A stretch of 44,296 nucleotides of DNA, from NCBI GenBank assembly GCA_964507035.1, contig CAZDOQ010000007.1, forward strand, positions 1 to 44,296, read 5' to 3'. The translations under genes and the position numbers were made by a program. This document shows positions 1-8,062 of this stretch, piece by piece. The stretch comes from Pseudolachnospira sp964507035. Lineage in GTDB: Bacteria; Bacillota; Clostridia; Lachnospirales; Lachnospiraceae. Positions within the stretch are counted from its first letter, which is position 1, and every line of letters starts with the position of its first letter. The notes under the pieces are model-generated. The model was not told where the DNA came from. It saw only the letters and a program-made list of their open reading frames with translations, and searched no databases.

Positions 1-52
1 GTACTTTGGGAAGACATATCCATCTTTTTATTGCAATTCGCGGAAACTCAAG
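1..52 (-). repeat. Copy A of a 52-bp dispersed intergenic repeat
   Basis: Read on the minus strand, this stretch aligns without gaps to 19311-19362 on the plus strand with 40 of 52 positions identical by my count. Both begin with CTTGAGTTTCCGC and end with CAAAGT. Both copies are non-coding. The element may continue beyond the left edge of the window. What it does is unknown; a decayed mobile or regulatory repeat is possible. Confidence 0.5.
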
Positions 53-86
53 GAAGTCTTCCGGCTCTCCGCTACTCCTTTCTCCA

Positions 87-184
87 GCGGACGGGCCTCG
101 TCCGCGTCCGCCCTCCAAAGCGCTCTTCCGCCCAGCCAATGGCCGGAATGTCCACCGCCAATGCCAACAGATGGGCGGTGGACA
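87..184. repeat. Two inverted repeats downstream of folD
   Basis: The first is a 7-bp stem (GCGGACG at 87-93 with CGTCCGC at 99-105, 5-nt loop). The second is a perfect 11-bp stem (TGTCCACCGCC at 149-159 with GGCGGTGGACA at 174-184, 14-nt loop). Neither is followed by a T-tract on either strand, so they are not classic terminators. They may stabilise or process the 3' end of the folD transcript. I see no convincing gene in 1-248. Confidence 0.5.
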
Positions 185-196
185 CCCGGGAGCCCT

Positions 197-236
197 AAAA
201 CAGAAGTTTCGGCTTTCTCTGATTTATCTCTGTTTT
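197..236 (-). terminator. Probable terminator after folD
   Basis: AAAACAGA (197-204) pairs perfectly with TCTGTTTT (229-236). On the minus strand the A-rich arm is followed by a hairpin with a T-rich 3' arm that begins about 12 nt after the folD stop. This is the expected end of the long Wood-Ljungdahl transcript. The T-tract is part of the stem, so efficiency is uncertain. Confidence 0.5.
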
Positions 237-248
237 CCGTCCTGCCCG

Positions 249-1103
249 TTACCGCTCCGCTCTCCGGGCGGCAGCGGACACCACGTGTCCCACCAGCACG
301 GAGGTGGTGACGGTTCCCACACCGCCGGGCACCGGGGTGATGGCCGCCACAATGGACTCTGCCTCCCCAAAGTTCACGTCCCCGCAAAGCTTACCCTCTG
401 CGTCCACGTTGATGCCCACGTCGATCACCACCTGGCCCGGGGAGAGATAATCTTTGCCGATCATATCTGGCCGCCCCGCCGCCACAATCAAAATGTCCGC
501 TTCCCGGCAGACGGCTGCCATGTCCACAGTCTTGGTGTGGCAGACTGTGACGGTGGCATTTTTCTGGAGCAGCATCATGGCGGCCGGTTTGCCCACCACC
601 AGGCTGCGGCCCACCACCACGGCCCGTTTGCCCCGGCAGTCAAAACCGTAATAGTCTAAAATTTCCATGCAGGCCTCCGGCGTGCAAGGCGGGAACCCTT
701 TCTCATGGCCGGTAAACACGCCCACCATAGAGCCGGTGGTGATGCCGTCCACATCCTTCTCCGGATCCAGAGCCGCACAGGCAGCCTCCTCGTCCAAGTG
801 CGCCGGCAGCGGCCGGAACATCAGCACTCCGTGAACCGTCTCGTCCTCATTGACCTGCCGGATGGTCTCCATCAGCTTTTCCTGGGTCACATTCTCCGGG
901 AGCAAAAATTGCTTCACCTCCACTCCCAGGGTGGAGCAGCGCTTCATGGCGCCCTTTTCGTAAGCGATATCATCTCCCTTTTCTCCCACCCGGATAATGC
1001 CCAGGGTTGGGAAAATTCCTTTTTCCTTCAGCGCCTCCGCCTTGGTGCGGATTCTCTCATTCAAGGAAGCGTTGACTTCCTTCCCCAACAAAATCTGTGC
1101 CAT
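249..1103 (-). CDS. folD: Methylene-THF dehydrogenase FolD, probably without cyclohydrolase activity
   Basis: FolD oxidises or reduces 5,10-methylene-THF/5,10-methenyl-THF with NAD(P) in the methyl branch; most homologues also hydrolyse methenyl-THF. The 284-aa product has family length, the Rossmann segment VVVGRSLVVGKP and the C-terminal ITPVPGGVGTVTTS motif. The ATG at 1103 is chosen because GGAAAGGAG lies 6 nt upstream and the protein then starts MAQILLGKEV. In the usual Y-x3-K-x-K motif the tyrosine (Y48) and second lysine (K54) are present, but the catalytic lysine position is alanine (A52). The glutamine of the VQLPLP motif is replaced as well (MFRPLP). Those residues serve the cyclohydrolase reaction, so this protein is inferred to be mainly a dehydrogenase. 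The neighbouring fchA would supply the cyclohydrolase. Last gene of the operon. Confidence 0.93.
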   Translation of the reverse strand: MAQILLGKEVNASLNERIRTKAEALKEKGIFPTLGIIRVGEKGDDIAYEKGAMKRCSTLGVEVKQFLLPENVTQEKLMETIRQVNEDETVHGVLMFRPLPAHLDEEAACAALDPEKDVDGITTGSMVGVFTGHEKGFPPCTPEACMEILDYYGFDCRGKRAVVVGRSLVVGKPAAMMLLQKNATVTVCHTKTVDMAAVCREADILIVAAGRPDMIGKDYLSPGQVVIDVGINVDAEGKLCGDVNFGEAESIVAAITPVPGGVGTVTTSVLVGHVVSAAARRAER

Positions 1104-1108
1104 AAAGT

Positions 1109-1164
1109 CTCCTTTCCTCTGTCTGGCGCGTTTCTCACGGCATCCAGTTACACCCACAGGGTGC
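1109..1164 (-). promoter_or_regulatory. Leader element copy 3 (two hairpins plus Shine-Dalgarno) before folD
   Basis: On the minus strand the 66-nt gap between fchA and folD is almost filled by this element: hairpin CACCC-tgt-GGGTG, linker TAACTGGAT, second hairpin GCCGTG-agaaa-CGCGCC (one C-C mismatch and one U-G pair), then the folD Shine-Dalgarno AAAGGAG. It matches the leaders at 22236-22290 and 25317-25371 in sequence, order and spacing. I do not recognise it as a named riboswitch class. Because it sits inside an operon it would act on translation or mRNA processing rather than initiation. Confidence 0.65.
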
Positions 1165-1169
1165 TGCAA

Positions 1170-1799
1170 TCAGTCAAAGCGGCGGCGTACATCCGCAAAA
1201 ATTTCGTCGGCCATGGGCACATATTTGCTCAGCATTTCCTCTGCCTTCCGGTTGATCTCCTCCGCATAGGCCCGGTCCGTCATGGATTTGGTATTGATGA
1301 ATACGTTGAGGCTGGCACCCTGGAGCGCCGCCCGGCAGCAGATGACTCCCACGCCCACGTCGCTGATGGCCAGGGCCGCCCCCTTGGCGGCAAAGGCCTG
1401 GTGCAGTTCAATGGCCTCGCAGCACCGCTCCATAATCTCCAAAGGCACGCTGCAGGCGCCTTTCAGGGCTTCCTCCATGATCCGGGCCTTCTCTGCCCGC
1501 TGCTCCTCCGTATCCTTGGGGAGTCCATATGCCTTGGATAGAGGCTCGAACATCTCCGCATCCTTCTGCACCAGGCTCAAAAGTTCTGCCTGCAGACGGT
1601 CTGCCTGGCCTTTCAGCGCCACAATGTCCTCCTGGACATCCGCATACTTCTTTTTGCCCAAAGTCAGGCTTCCCACCATGTTTCCCAGAGCGGCGCCAAT
1701 GGCCCCCACCAGGGAGGATGCGCCGCCGCCTCCCGGAACCGGCGCCTTGGAAGCCAGCACCTCCACAAATGCCTCACAACTGCCTTTGGTAAACTCCAT
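1170..1799 (-). CDS. fchA: Methenyl-THF cyclohydrolase (formiminotransferase-cyclodeaminase family)
   Basis: Proteins of this family in acetogens hydrolyse 5,10-methenyl-THF to 10-formyl-THF in the methyl branch. The 209-aa product is all-helical in character, with the family's N-terminal glycine-rich signature (PVPGGGGASSLVGAIGAAL, about residues 21-39) and a C-terminal helical region ending VRRRFD. Length matches stand-alone FchA. The start has AGGAGGA 5-6 nt upstream. It follows folC by 12 nt and precedes folD by 66 nt. Pairing with a FolD that lacks the cyclohydrolase lysine supports this role over histidine degradation; no hut genes are present. Confidence 0.9.
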   Translation of the reverse strand: MEFTKGSCEAFVEVLASKAPVPGGGGASSLVGAIGAALGNMVGSLTLGKKKYADVQEDIVALKGQADRLQAELLSLVQKDAEMFEPLSKAYGLPKDTEEQRAEKARIMEEALKGACSVPLEIMERCCEAIELHQAFAAKGAALAISDVGVGVICCRAALQGASLNVFINTKSMTDRAYAEEINRKAEEMLSKYVPMADEIFADVRRRFD

Positions 1800-1811
1800 G
1801 TTTCTTCCTCC

Positions 1812-3092
1812 TCACTCTTTGATTTTATCCTCAAACGCCTGGGTCAGCCCCCCCACCATATACAGAGACCCCAGGGCGCAGATGATTCCCGTCTTTCCCG
1901 CTTTCCCAAGAGCCAGTCCGCAGCCCTCGGGGATGGAAGCCGCCGCCGTCACCGCTCCGGCGCCCAGAGACCGGAGCAGTTCCGCCAGTTCTCCTGCCTC
2001 CATGGCCCGGGGACTGGGGGGCGTCACGGTAATAAACTCCTTTGCCAAAGGAAGAATGGCCTCCATCATGGACCGGGCGTCCTTGTCCGCCAGCACGCCC
2101 ACCACAAAGAGAATGCCGCCCTCCGGAAAATACTCCCGAAGACTGCCTGCAGTGGCCCGGATTCCCTGGAGATTGTGGGAGCCGTCCGCCAAAATCACCG
2201 GTTCCTCTGAGAGCAGTTCAAACCGCCCTCTCCACCGGGTCCTGGCCAGACCCTCCGCCAGCGTCTCCGGGGCGATGGCCCAGCCCTTCCCCGCCAGGAC
2301 CTCCGCCGCTGCAATGGCCACCGCCGCATTGTTCAGCTGATAGGTCCCCAGCAGCGGAATCTGCAGATTCCGGTATGCGCCATAGTCAAACACCTGTCCT
2401 TTAAGGCTCCGGGAAACCGGGCGCAGGGTGCCGTAAGCCGGCCGGTACAGGCGGCCGTGCTTTTCCTGTACGGTCCGCTCCAAGACCGCCTCCGCCTCCG
2501 GATTCTGTCCGTAGATCACCACATCTCCGCCTTCCTTGATGATGCCGGCTTTGGCGGAGGCAATCTGAGGAATGGTGTCCCCCAGTTCCCGGGTATGATC
2601 CAGGCCAATGGCGGTGATCACCGCCAGTTCCGGGGTGTCTATGACGTTGGTGGAATCCAGGGCGCCCCCCAGCCCCACCTCCAGCACCACCACCTGACAC
2701 TGGCGACGCTTGAAAAACTCCATGGCCAGAGCCGTGATCAGTTCAAACTCGGTGGGCGGATCCTCCATGGCGCTGGCAAAAGGGCGGAGCTGCTCCGTCA
2801 GTTCCGCCAGTTCCTCATCCCCGATCATCTGCCCGTTCACCTGCATCCGCTCGTTGAACCGGTGGATATAGGGTGAGGTGTAGAGGCCGGTCCGGTAGCC
2901 GGAGGCCTCCAGAATGGACGCCAGCATGGCCGCTGTGGATCCCTTGCCGTTGGTCCCGGCCACGTGGACAAACCGCAGGTCCTTTTGGGGATTGCCCAAC
3001 CGGTCCAGCAGTTCATAGGTCCTCTCCAGTCCAAGGCGGCTGCCCCGCCACTCTACACTGTGAATATATTGCAGTGCCTCCTGGTAATTCAT
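1812..3092 (-). CDS. folC: Folylpolyglutamate synthase / dihydrofolate synthase
   Basis: FolC adds glutamates to folates, ATP-dependently, in the cytoplasm. The 426-aa product has the P-loop HVAGTNGKGSTAAML (about residues 43-57), the TSPYIHRFNERM segment, EVGLGGALDSTN, GLDHTRELG and the C-terminal-domain ADGSHN motif, all typical of Mur-ligase-like FolC, at normal length. AAGGAG lies upstream of the ATG. Its place between the acs genes and fchA-folD suggests it keeps the THF pool polyglutamylated for the Wood-Ljungdahl pathway. It could equally do general folate metabolism. Confidence 0.94.
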   Translation of the reverse strand: MNYQEALQYIHSVEWRGSRLGLERTYELLDRLGNPQKDLRFVHVAGTNGKGSTAAMLASILEASGYRTGLYTSPYIHRFNERMQVNGQMIGDEELAELTEQLRPFASAMEDPPTEFELITALAMEFFKRRQCQVVVLEVGLGGALDSTNVIDTPELAVITAIGLDHTRELGDTIPQIASAKAGIIKEGGDVVIYGQNPEAEAVLERTVQEKHGRLYRPAYGTLRPVSRSLKGQVFDYGAYRNLQIPLLGTYQLNNAAVAIAAAEVLAGKGWAIAPETLAEGLARTRWRGRFELLSEEPVILADGSHNLQGIRATAGSLREYFPEGGILFVVGVLADKDARSMMEAILPLAKEFITVTPPSPRAMEAGELAELLRSLGAGAVTAAASIPEGCGLALGKAGKTGIICALGSLYMVGGLTQAFEDKIKE

Positions 3093-3107
3093 GATTTCCT
3101 GTACTCC

Positions 3108-3758
3108 TTATTGTTTGGCTTTCTGGCACATGGCCTTCAGGGTGGTAATGGACACATCCCCGATCACCGCCATATCCTCTGCGGAAAAGGCGAAGGTCAC
3201 ATTGTCCCCGAACAGGATCTGGGACGAAGGGGGGAATTCGTCATCCCCTTCCCACAGCAAAAACTGCATGGGAAAGTGATTGATGAACTCAAACTCATAC
3301 CCGGCGTCCCCGGTCTTCACCCGTTTTCCGCCTATGCTCTTCAGAGCCGCGGAAAACGCCGGCAGCCGGGAGCCAAAGCCGTAGGCCAGCCGGGCCAGGC
3401 AGCGGCTCTGAAAATTCCGGAAATACAACTCCCCCCAGGGCACGTCCCGGTAGGTGACAAAGGTGCCTCCAAAGGGGGTGTGGCGGCCGCCGGTGAGATA
3501 CCGGGCCACCAGAATCTTGGCCGGATAAGTATCCCGGAGGACCGCAAAGCCTTCCGCCCCTGTGGTCACCGTGAAATCCGGAAAGCTGACCCGGTAATCC
3601 ACGCCCATGAGCCGGATGCCGAAGCCGCCTTTGGACGGGTCGTACTCCACACCGCAGCGCAGAGCCGCCTCTTCCGGGTCCAGGGCCCGGTACAGCTCCA
3701 GATAGTGCTCCCAGGGCACCTTTTCTTTATTATTCTTTCTCTTATCCAGTTCTGCCAT
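3108..3758 (-). CDS. DUF3786-type protein of unknown function
   Basis: The 216-aa protein has no signal peptide, membrane segment or metal-binding cysteine cluster. It has a charged N-terminus, a central part with GGRHTPFGGTFVTYRDVPW, and a C-terminal block (PMQFLLWEGDDEFPPSSQIL) that fits my memory of DUF3786 domain proteins, which are common in acetogens and sulfate reducers. It starts 3 nt after the acsV stop, so it is translationally linked to the corrinoid activator and may help corrinoid or Fe-S protein function. That is inference only. A broken relative with a similar C-terminus lies at 41213-41719. Confidence 0.7.
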   Translation of the reverse strand: MAELDKRKNNKEKVPWEHYLELYRALDPEEAALRCGVEYDPSKGGFGIRLMGVDYRVSFPDFTVTTGAEGFAVLRDTYPAKILVARYLTGGRHTPFGGTFVTYRDVPWGELYFRNFQSRCLARLAYGFGSRLPAFSAALKSIGGKRVKTGDAGYEFEFINHFPMQFLLWEGDDEFPPSSQILFGDNVTFAFSAEDMAVIGDVSITTLKAMCQKAKQ

Positions 3759-3761
3759 ATC

Positions 3762-5705
3762 TTACCCTTTCCTGGCTGCTTCCACCGACGGGAACAAAGA
3801 TGCGTCCGTGTGGGGCAGGAAGCAGGCCGCCACAAACTCTCCCATGTAGCCCGGGTTGGTGGACAACTCCATGTAGGTCATATTTTTGGACAATTCCACC
3901 ACTTTCTTCCTGGCGGCGTCCGAGAGGATCATGGCATAGGCCCCGGACAGAGACGAATTGCCAATATAATGATACTTCTCCAGGGGGATATCCGGCAGCA
4001 TGCCGATGGTCACAGCGTTCTTCATATTGATACCGCTGCCAATGCCCCCGGCCACATACACGTTCTCCACCACGGAGATATCCATGTCCAGGGCTTGCAG
4101 CATGGTATGGATGCCGGAGAAAATAGCCCCCTTGGCCCGGATAAAATTGTCAATGTCCACCTCGTTGATCTCCACGTCCCGGGTGGCGCCGCTCTCCTCC
4201 CGGAAGGCCAGCACATAGCTGGAGACCCCGTGGACATCCTGACGGATTCGCCGTCCTTCTTTCACAAAGCTGCCCTTGGCGTTGATGACGCCGCAGAGAA
4301 ACAGCTGGCAAATTACATCAATGATGCCGGAGCCGCAGATCCCCACCGGTTTAGTCCTCGGTTCCCCCACAACCGTCAGGGTGGGCTCCAAAGTCTCCGG
4401 ATCTATGGAGCAGGCCTCAATGGCTCCGTCGGTGGCCCGCATGCCGCAGCTGATATCCCCTCCCTCAAAGGCAGGTCCTGCGGAGCAGGCGCAGGTCATC
4501 AGAAAATCTTCGTTGCCGAACACAATCTCTCCGTTGGTGCCCAGATCAATGAACAGGGAGTATTCCGGCCGGTGCCAGATACCGCTGGCCAGAGTCCCTG
4601 CGGTGATATCTCCGCCCACGTAGCTGCCCACGTTGGGCGCCATGATCACCTTGGCATTGGAGGACACATCGATCCCCAGGTCAATGGCCTGGACCGAACG
4701 GGTCTCAAAAAAGGCCGGAATATAGGGCTCCTTGCGGATAGGGTCCGCATTGACCCCCACCAGCAGGTGGTTCATGGTGGTGTTACCCGCCACACAGATC
4801 CGGTACACCCCGTCATAGGGGATCCGGGCTTCATGGCAGAGGCCCTGGAGCAGCGGCAGAAGGGTCTCGTCAATGATGGCCTTCTGCAGGCGCATCCGGC
4901 CCCCGGTGCGGGTGGACTCTATAATCCGGTTGATCACGTCCGCCCCATAGCGGATCTGACCATTGCCGGTGGACGCCTTGGCCAGGATCTTGCTGGTCTC
5001 CAGATCCACCATCAGAGCGGAGACCGTGGTGGTACCAATGTCCACCGCCATGCCGGCAATGGTGGCCCGCTCCCCGGCGGGAATCACATCGTGAATGATC
5101 AGCCGGTCCTGGTCCTGCTCCATCACACACTGGACCTGGAAGTTGTTGGCCCGCAGGGAATCCGGCAGTTTCTTTAAGGCCGAAAAATTCATGTGCAGGT
5201 GGTTGGTGCCCACACCGGTGGCAATGCGCACGGCCCGCAGCAGCCGCTCATTGTCCGGCATGGTGTCGTCCAGTGTAGGCTCGGACAGAGTCAGATTCAA
5301 CAGAGAGAAGGGATTTTTCCATTCGATCCCGGCATTCTGGATGTCCGCCACCACTTTCTCAAAGATTTCCACCTCCTCCCGGCTGCTCAGGTCTGCCACC
5401 TTCAGCCGGGAGCGGTAGGCGGAGGCAATATCCGGCACCATAATATCCGCATCTGCGCAGACGGTGCTGGCGCAGGCCAGCCGCCAGCCCCGGTCGTACT
5501 CCTGTTGGGTGATATGCCGGTTCTTCTCCGACTGTACGTGGCCCTTCAGCAATTTCACCCGGCACTTGCCGCAGGCGCCGTTGCCTGAACAAGGGGCATC
5601 TATGGCTACGTTATGCCGCTGAGCCAACTCCAGCAGATTGACGCCGCTGGGGACAGAAGCCTCCACCGGATCGCCGGACTCAAAACAAAACCGAATGGTA
5701 TACAT
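3762..5705 (-). CDS. acsV: Reductive activator of the corrinoid iron-sulfur protein (RACo)
   Basis: This ATP-dependent activator reduces Co(II) corrinoid back to Co(I) on the corrinoid iron-sulfur protein. The product is 647 aa from the ATG at 5705, chosen because AAAGGAG lies about 10 nt upstream; an upstream in-frame ATG lacks such a site. The N-terminal plant-type [2Fe-2S] domain carries C39-x5-C45-x2-C48 and C78. A linker follows. The C-terminal ASKHA-like part has VDIGTTTVSALMVD, FIDLGTNGEI and VAGGIGSG. It lies directly after acsB1 and before the DUF3786 gene. Domain order and length agree with the Carboxydothermus and Moorella proteins. Confidence 0.93.
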   Translation of the reverse strand: MYTIRFCFESGDPVEASVPSGVNLLELAQRHNVAIDAPCSGNGACGKCRVKLLKGHVQSEKNRHITQQEYDRGWRLACASTVCADADIMVPDIASAYRSRLKVADLSSREEVEIFEKVVADIQNAGIEWKNPFSLLNLTLSEPTLDDTMPDNERLLRAVRIATGVGTNHLHMNFSALKKLPDSLRANNFQVQCVMEQDQDRLIIHDVIPAGERATIAGMAVDIGTTTVSALMVDLETSKILAKASTGNGQIRYGADVINRIIESTRTGGRMRLQKAIIDETLLPLLQGLCHEARIPYDGVYRICVAGNTTMNHLLVGVNADPIRKEPYIPAFFETRSVQAIDLGIDVSSNAKVIMAPNVGSYVGGDITAGTLASGIWHRPEYSLFIDLGTNGEIVFGNEDFLMTCACSAGPAFEGGDISCGMRATDGAIEACSIDPETLEPTLTVVGEPRTKPVGICGSGIIDVICQLFLCGVINAKGSFVKEGRRIRQDVHGVSSYVLAFREESGATRDVEINEVDIDNFIRAKGAIFSGIHTMLQALDMDISVVENVYVAGGIGSGINMKNAVTIGMLPDIPLEKYHYIGNSSLSGAYAMILSDAARKKVVELSKNMTYMELSTNPGYMGEFVAACFLPHTDASLFPSVEAARKG

Positions 5706-5735
5706 GGGAGTTTCTCCTTTCAGGCTATTCACACA

Positions 5736-5760
5736 GAGAGTCCGGCAAAGCCGGACTCTC
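5736..5760 (-). promoter_or_regulatory. Perfect 11-bp hairpin between acsB1 and acsV
   Basis: GAGAGTCCGGC (5736-5746) and GCCGGACTCTC (5750-5760) form an uninterrupted 11-bp stem with a 3-nt loop in the gap between acsB1 and acsV. No T-tract follows on the minus strand. It could therefore be an mRNA-processing or stability hairpin, or a partial terminator that lowers expression of acsV relative to the acs subunits. Confidence 0.6.
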
Positions 5761-5784
5761 TGCGCACGAGACCGCCGTGTTTGA

Positions 5785-7911
5785 TTACATGATCGGATCC
5801 AGCTCCAGCGCCGGATGGCCCTTTTCCGTCAGGAACTCCAGAACCTCCTCGGTGTCTGTGGCAATGGTCTCATCACAGATCATATCCGTGAAGTTGTCAA
5901 TATCGTATAGCTCCTTGGCCGTCTTGTTCAGCTTCTCCGTCACGTCGTCCTTCAGTTCCTTGGGCATCCAGACAATCCGCTCGATGCCGCCCTCCGCCGC
6001 AATAAACTTCTTGGAGGAGATAAAGTGGCGGCCATGGCCCATGAAGCCGGGGGTCTGCACACCGCCGCCGGTCATGGAGGCCAGTTCACCGAAGGTCATG
6101 CCTGTGGGGGTCATGCCTTTGTACTCCCGGTTCACCACCACCACGCCGTTGGAAGCGGGCTCCACACCGCAGATGCACTCAAAGCAGCCGCAGCTGGTCA
6201 TGGGATTCTCGATCAGAGAGTACAGGGTCACCTCAGAGACCGCGCCCTGTGTCATTTTCTCCACCATCTCATCCACTGCGGTGTAATGGCCGGTGCACTC
6301 GTCCAGACATCCCTCCTTGGGGATGGGCTGGCAGGGACCGGTAGGAGTCAATTCCTTGGTGGCCTTGGCGTCCAGCCAGGACACGGCGCCGCAGAGGCCC
6401 AGCCGCTCCGGGGTCACCACGCAGCAGTGGGACGGGGCAAAGGACTGACACAGAATGCAGGTGTAGAAGGTATCCACGCTCTCGTCGGTGAGGGAAGCCA
6501 GACGGTCGTCCCGGGCGTTGTAGGTGGGTAGCGCTTGCTTCTCCAGGATTTCCTGGACCTGATCACGGCCGGTGTAGAAGGTCACCTCACATTTGTCCAC
6601 CACTGTGCCGAACTCGTCGATGATCATATTGTAGAGGACCTCTCCGAAATGGTTCAGCCGCAGGCCTTTCTCAAAGGCGTCGTTGCTGACCCGGATCCGG
6701 ATCAGGTTCCGCTGGCCGGTGTGCATGACGCCTTCCATATAGTTGAACCAGGCATGAATCTTTCTCTCGATGACCGACTCAAAGTCCGGCTGCATTTTGG
6801 AACCGTAAACCTTCACGCAGGTGGCCAGGGCCAACTCGCCGCCGGCGTCAATGTCCGGCCCCACCACGGTGATCTTATGGTCTTCCACCTGGTCCGCCGG
6901 CACGGAGGTGACCAACTCACAGGTGGGGTTGGCGTGGGAACTGAACTCGGTGAGCATATCGTTCTTCCGGATGATCTCACCCTCAAAAGCCGCCGCAAAG
7001 GCCACCGGGATGGGCATCTCCTTCACCTTGATCTTGATGTTCCGCAACTCCAGGGATTTCTTCACCGTCTGGCTGTGGTCGGTCACAGACTCCAGAGCGC
7101 CGGGCACCTGGTTTTCTCCCAAGTCAATGTCCACCACTACCGGGAATCCTAGGGCAATGGCGCCGGCTCCGGCGGAAACCACCACTTGGTCGATGGGGCC
7201 GTAGGTGTTCACAAAGGCCGGCACACGGTCCTTGGTGTAGGCCAGCAGGCCCTTCAGGTCGCCGGGTTCCAGGGCGCCGAAGATCAAAGCTGCCCGGATG
7301 GCCACGGTCACCACATGGGTCACCGCCGTCACGTCATGGCCCAGGGGAACCACCCGGAACTCCAGACCCATCTTGACGCCGCCTTCCACACACTGATCCA
7401 TGACATCCCCCACCAGAAAAGTGAGAATACCCTTGCTCTGATAGTCCTTCACGGCGTTCACCACATCTTCCGGATCCTCCGCCTTGCCCAGCACCACGGC
7501 CACACCGGGAATATCGCCGGTCACCAGCGGAACGCCCAGGGAACGAATCACCGGGTCCGGAACAAAGCCGATCCCCGTCTCGTTGGCGTAGGGCTCCGGG
7601 TTCTCCACAAACTTCAGCGCCTCCAGGATCTCGGCGCCCACCGCCGTGGCCAAGCCGGCATTTAAGGCATCCCCCAGATCTTCCTTGTCCGTAACCAGGC
7701 TCTTCATCACGTCCACACAGGCCGGCAGGTCCCCCAGGGTCTTCACTTTCACCCCGGTGGCGGCATAAATGGTAGGCAGGAAATACGCCGTATCCGGAAA
7801 CGCCACCTTGGCATCTTTCCCCAGCTTACCGATGGCATCCTGCACCGCGCCCTCCGTCAGGCCGGTCACTGCATGGGAACCGCCATAAATCAGATCTGAC
7901 AAAACGCTCAT
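5785..7911 (-). CDS. acsB: Acetyl-CoA synthase, first copy
   Basis: Acetyl-CoA synthase joins CO, a methyl group from the corrinoid protein and CoA at the Ni-Ni-[4Fe-4S] A-cluster. The product is 708 aa from the ATG at 7911, which has AGGAGG 7 nt upstream. The earlier in-frame ATG at 7917 has only 1 nt between it and that site. A-cluster cysteines are C485, C488, C497, C507, C574 and C576, with the same spacing (3, 9, 10, 67, 2) as the Moorella enzyme. The N-terminal CODH-contact domain is present, so it is a full bacterial-type enzyme. It is about 72% identical to the other copy over the last 224 residues. It ends the acsD-acsC-acsE block and precedes acsV. A short segment near residues 535-539 has two extra cysteines (CLDEC) absent from copy 2. 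Confidence 0.95.
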   Translation of the reverse strand: MSVLSDLIYGGSHAVTGLTEGAVQDAIGKLGKDAKVAFPDTAYFLPTIYAATGVKVKTLGDLPACVDVMKSLVTDKEDLGDALNAGLATAVGAEILEALKFVENPEPYANETGIGFVPDPVIRSLGVPLVTGDIPGVAVVLGKAEDPEDVVNAVKDYQSKGILTFLVGDVMDQCVEGGVKMGLEFRVVPLGHDVTAVTHVVTVAIRAALIFGALEPGDLKGLLAYTKDRVPAFVNTYGPIDQVVVSAGAGAIALGFPVVVDIDLGENQVPGALESVTDHSQTVKKSLELRNIKIKVKEMPIPVAFAAAFEGEIIRKNDMLTEFSSHANPTCELVTSVPADQVEDHKITVVGPDIDAGGELALATCVKVYGSKMQPDFESVIERKIHAWFNYMEGVMHTGQRNLIRIRVSNDAFEKGLRLNHFGEVLYNMIIDEFGTVVDKCEVTFYTGRDQVQEILEKQALPTYNARDDRLASLTDESVDTFYTCILCQSFAPSHCCVVTPERLGLCGAVSWLDAKATKELTPTGPCQPIPKEGCLDECTGHYTAVDEMVEKMTQGAVSEVTLYSLIENPMTSCGCFECICGVEPASNGVVVVNREYKGMTPTGMTFGELASMTGGGVQTPGFMGHGRHFISSKKFIAAEGGIERIVWMPKELKDDVTEKLNKTAKELYDIDNFTDMICDETIATDTEEVLEFLTEKGHPALELDPIM

Positions 7912-7927
7912 CTTCATTCCTCCTGTT

Positions 7928-8062
7928 CCTGCTGGCGCCTTTGCCGTCAGCACTTTCTAATTTGCCCAAAAGGCTGCCGCAACATGCCGTCTCGCGCCGG
8001 ACGGCCGCCAAGTTTGGCCTCCATTCGCTAAAAGGGCACCTCACAGCAGCCTTCGGGAATTT
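7928..8062 (-). ncRNA. Structured intergenic RNA between acsE and acsB1
   Basis: On the minus strand the 151-nt gap can fold into a closed multi-branch shape. An outer 8-bp stem pairs AAGGCTGC (8053-8046) with GCAGCCTT (7977-7970). It encloses a small GCCA/TGGC hairpin (8018-8007) and a 6-bp GCCGTC/GACGGC hairpin (8005-7986). A further TGCTG/CAGCA hairpin (7952-7930) lies just before the acsB1 Shine-Dalgarno. Pairing was found by eye. It may be a regulatory leader, a processing site or a repeat-family element. I cannot match it to a known RNA family. Confidence 0.45.

Noticed and set aside
28..387. Minus-strand ORF at the left edge
   Set aside because: Its upstream half lies in another frame of folD; the rest runs through two inverted repeats and has no ribosome binding site.
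1282..2340. 352-codon plus-strand open frame
   Set aside because: Antisense to fchA and folC, Pro/Ser/Ala-rich, no recognizable domain.
2964..5177. 737-codon open frame on the plus strand
   Set aside because: It lies antisense to folC, the DUF3786 gene and acsV, is His/Gly-rich without domains and has no ribosome binding site. It is a shadow of high G+C codon use.
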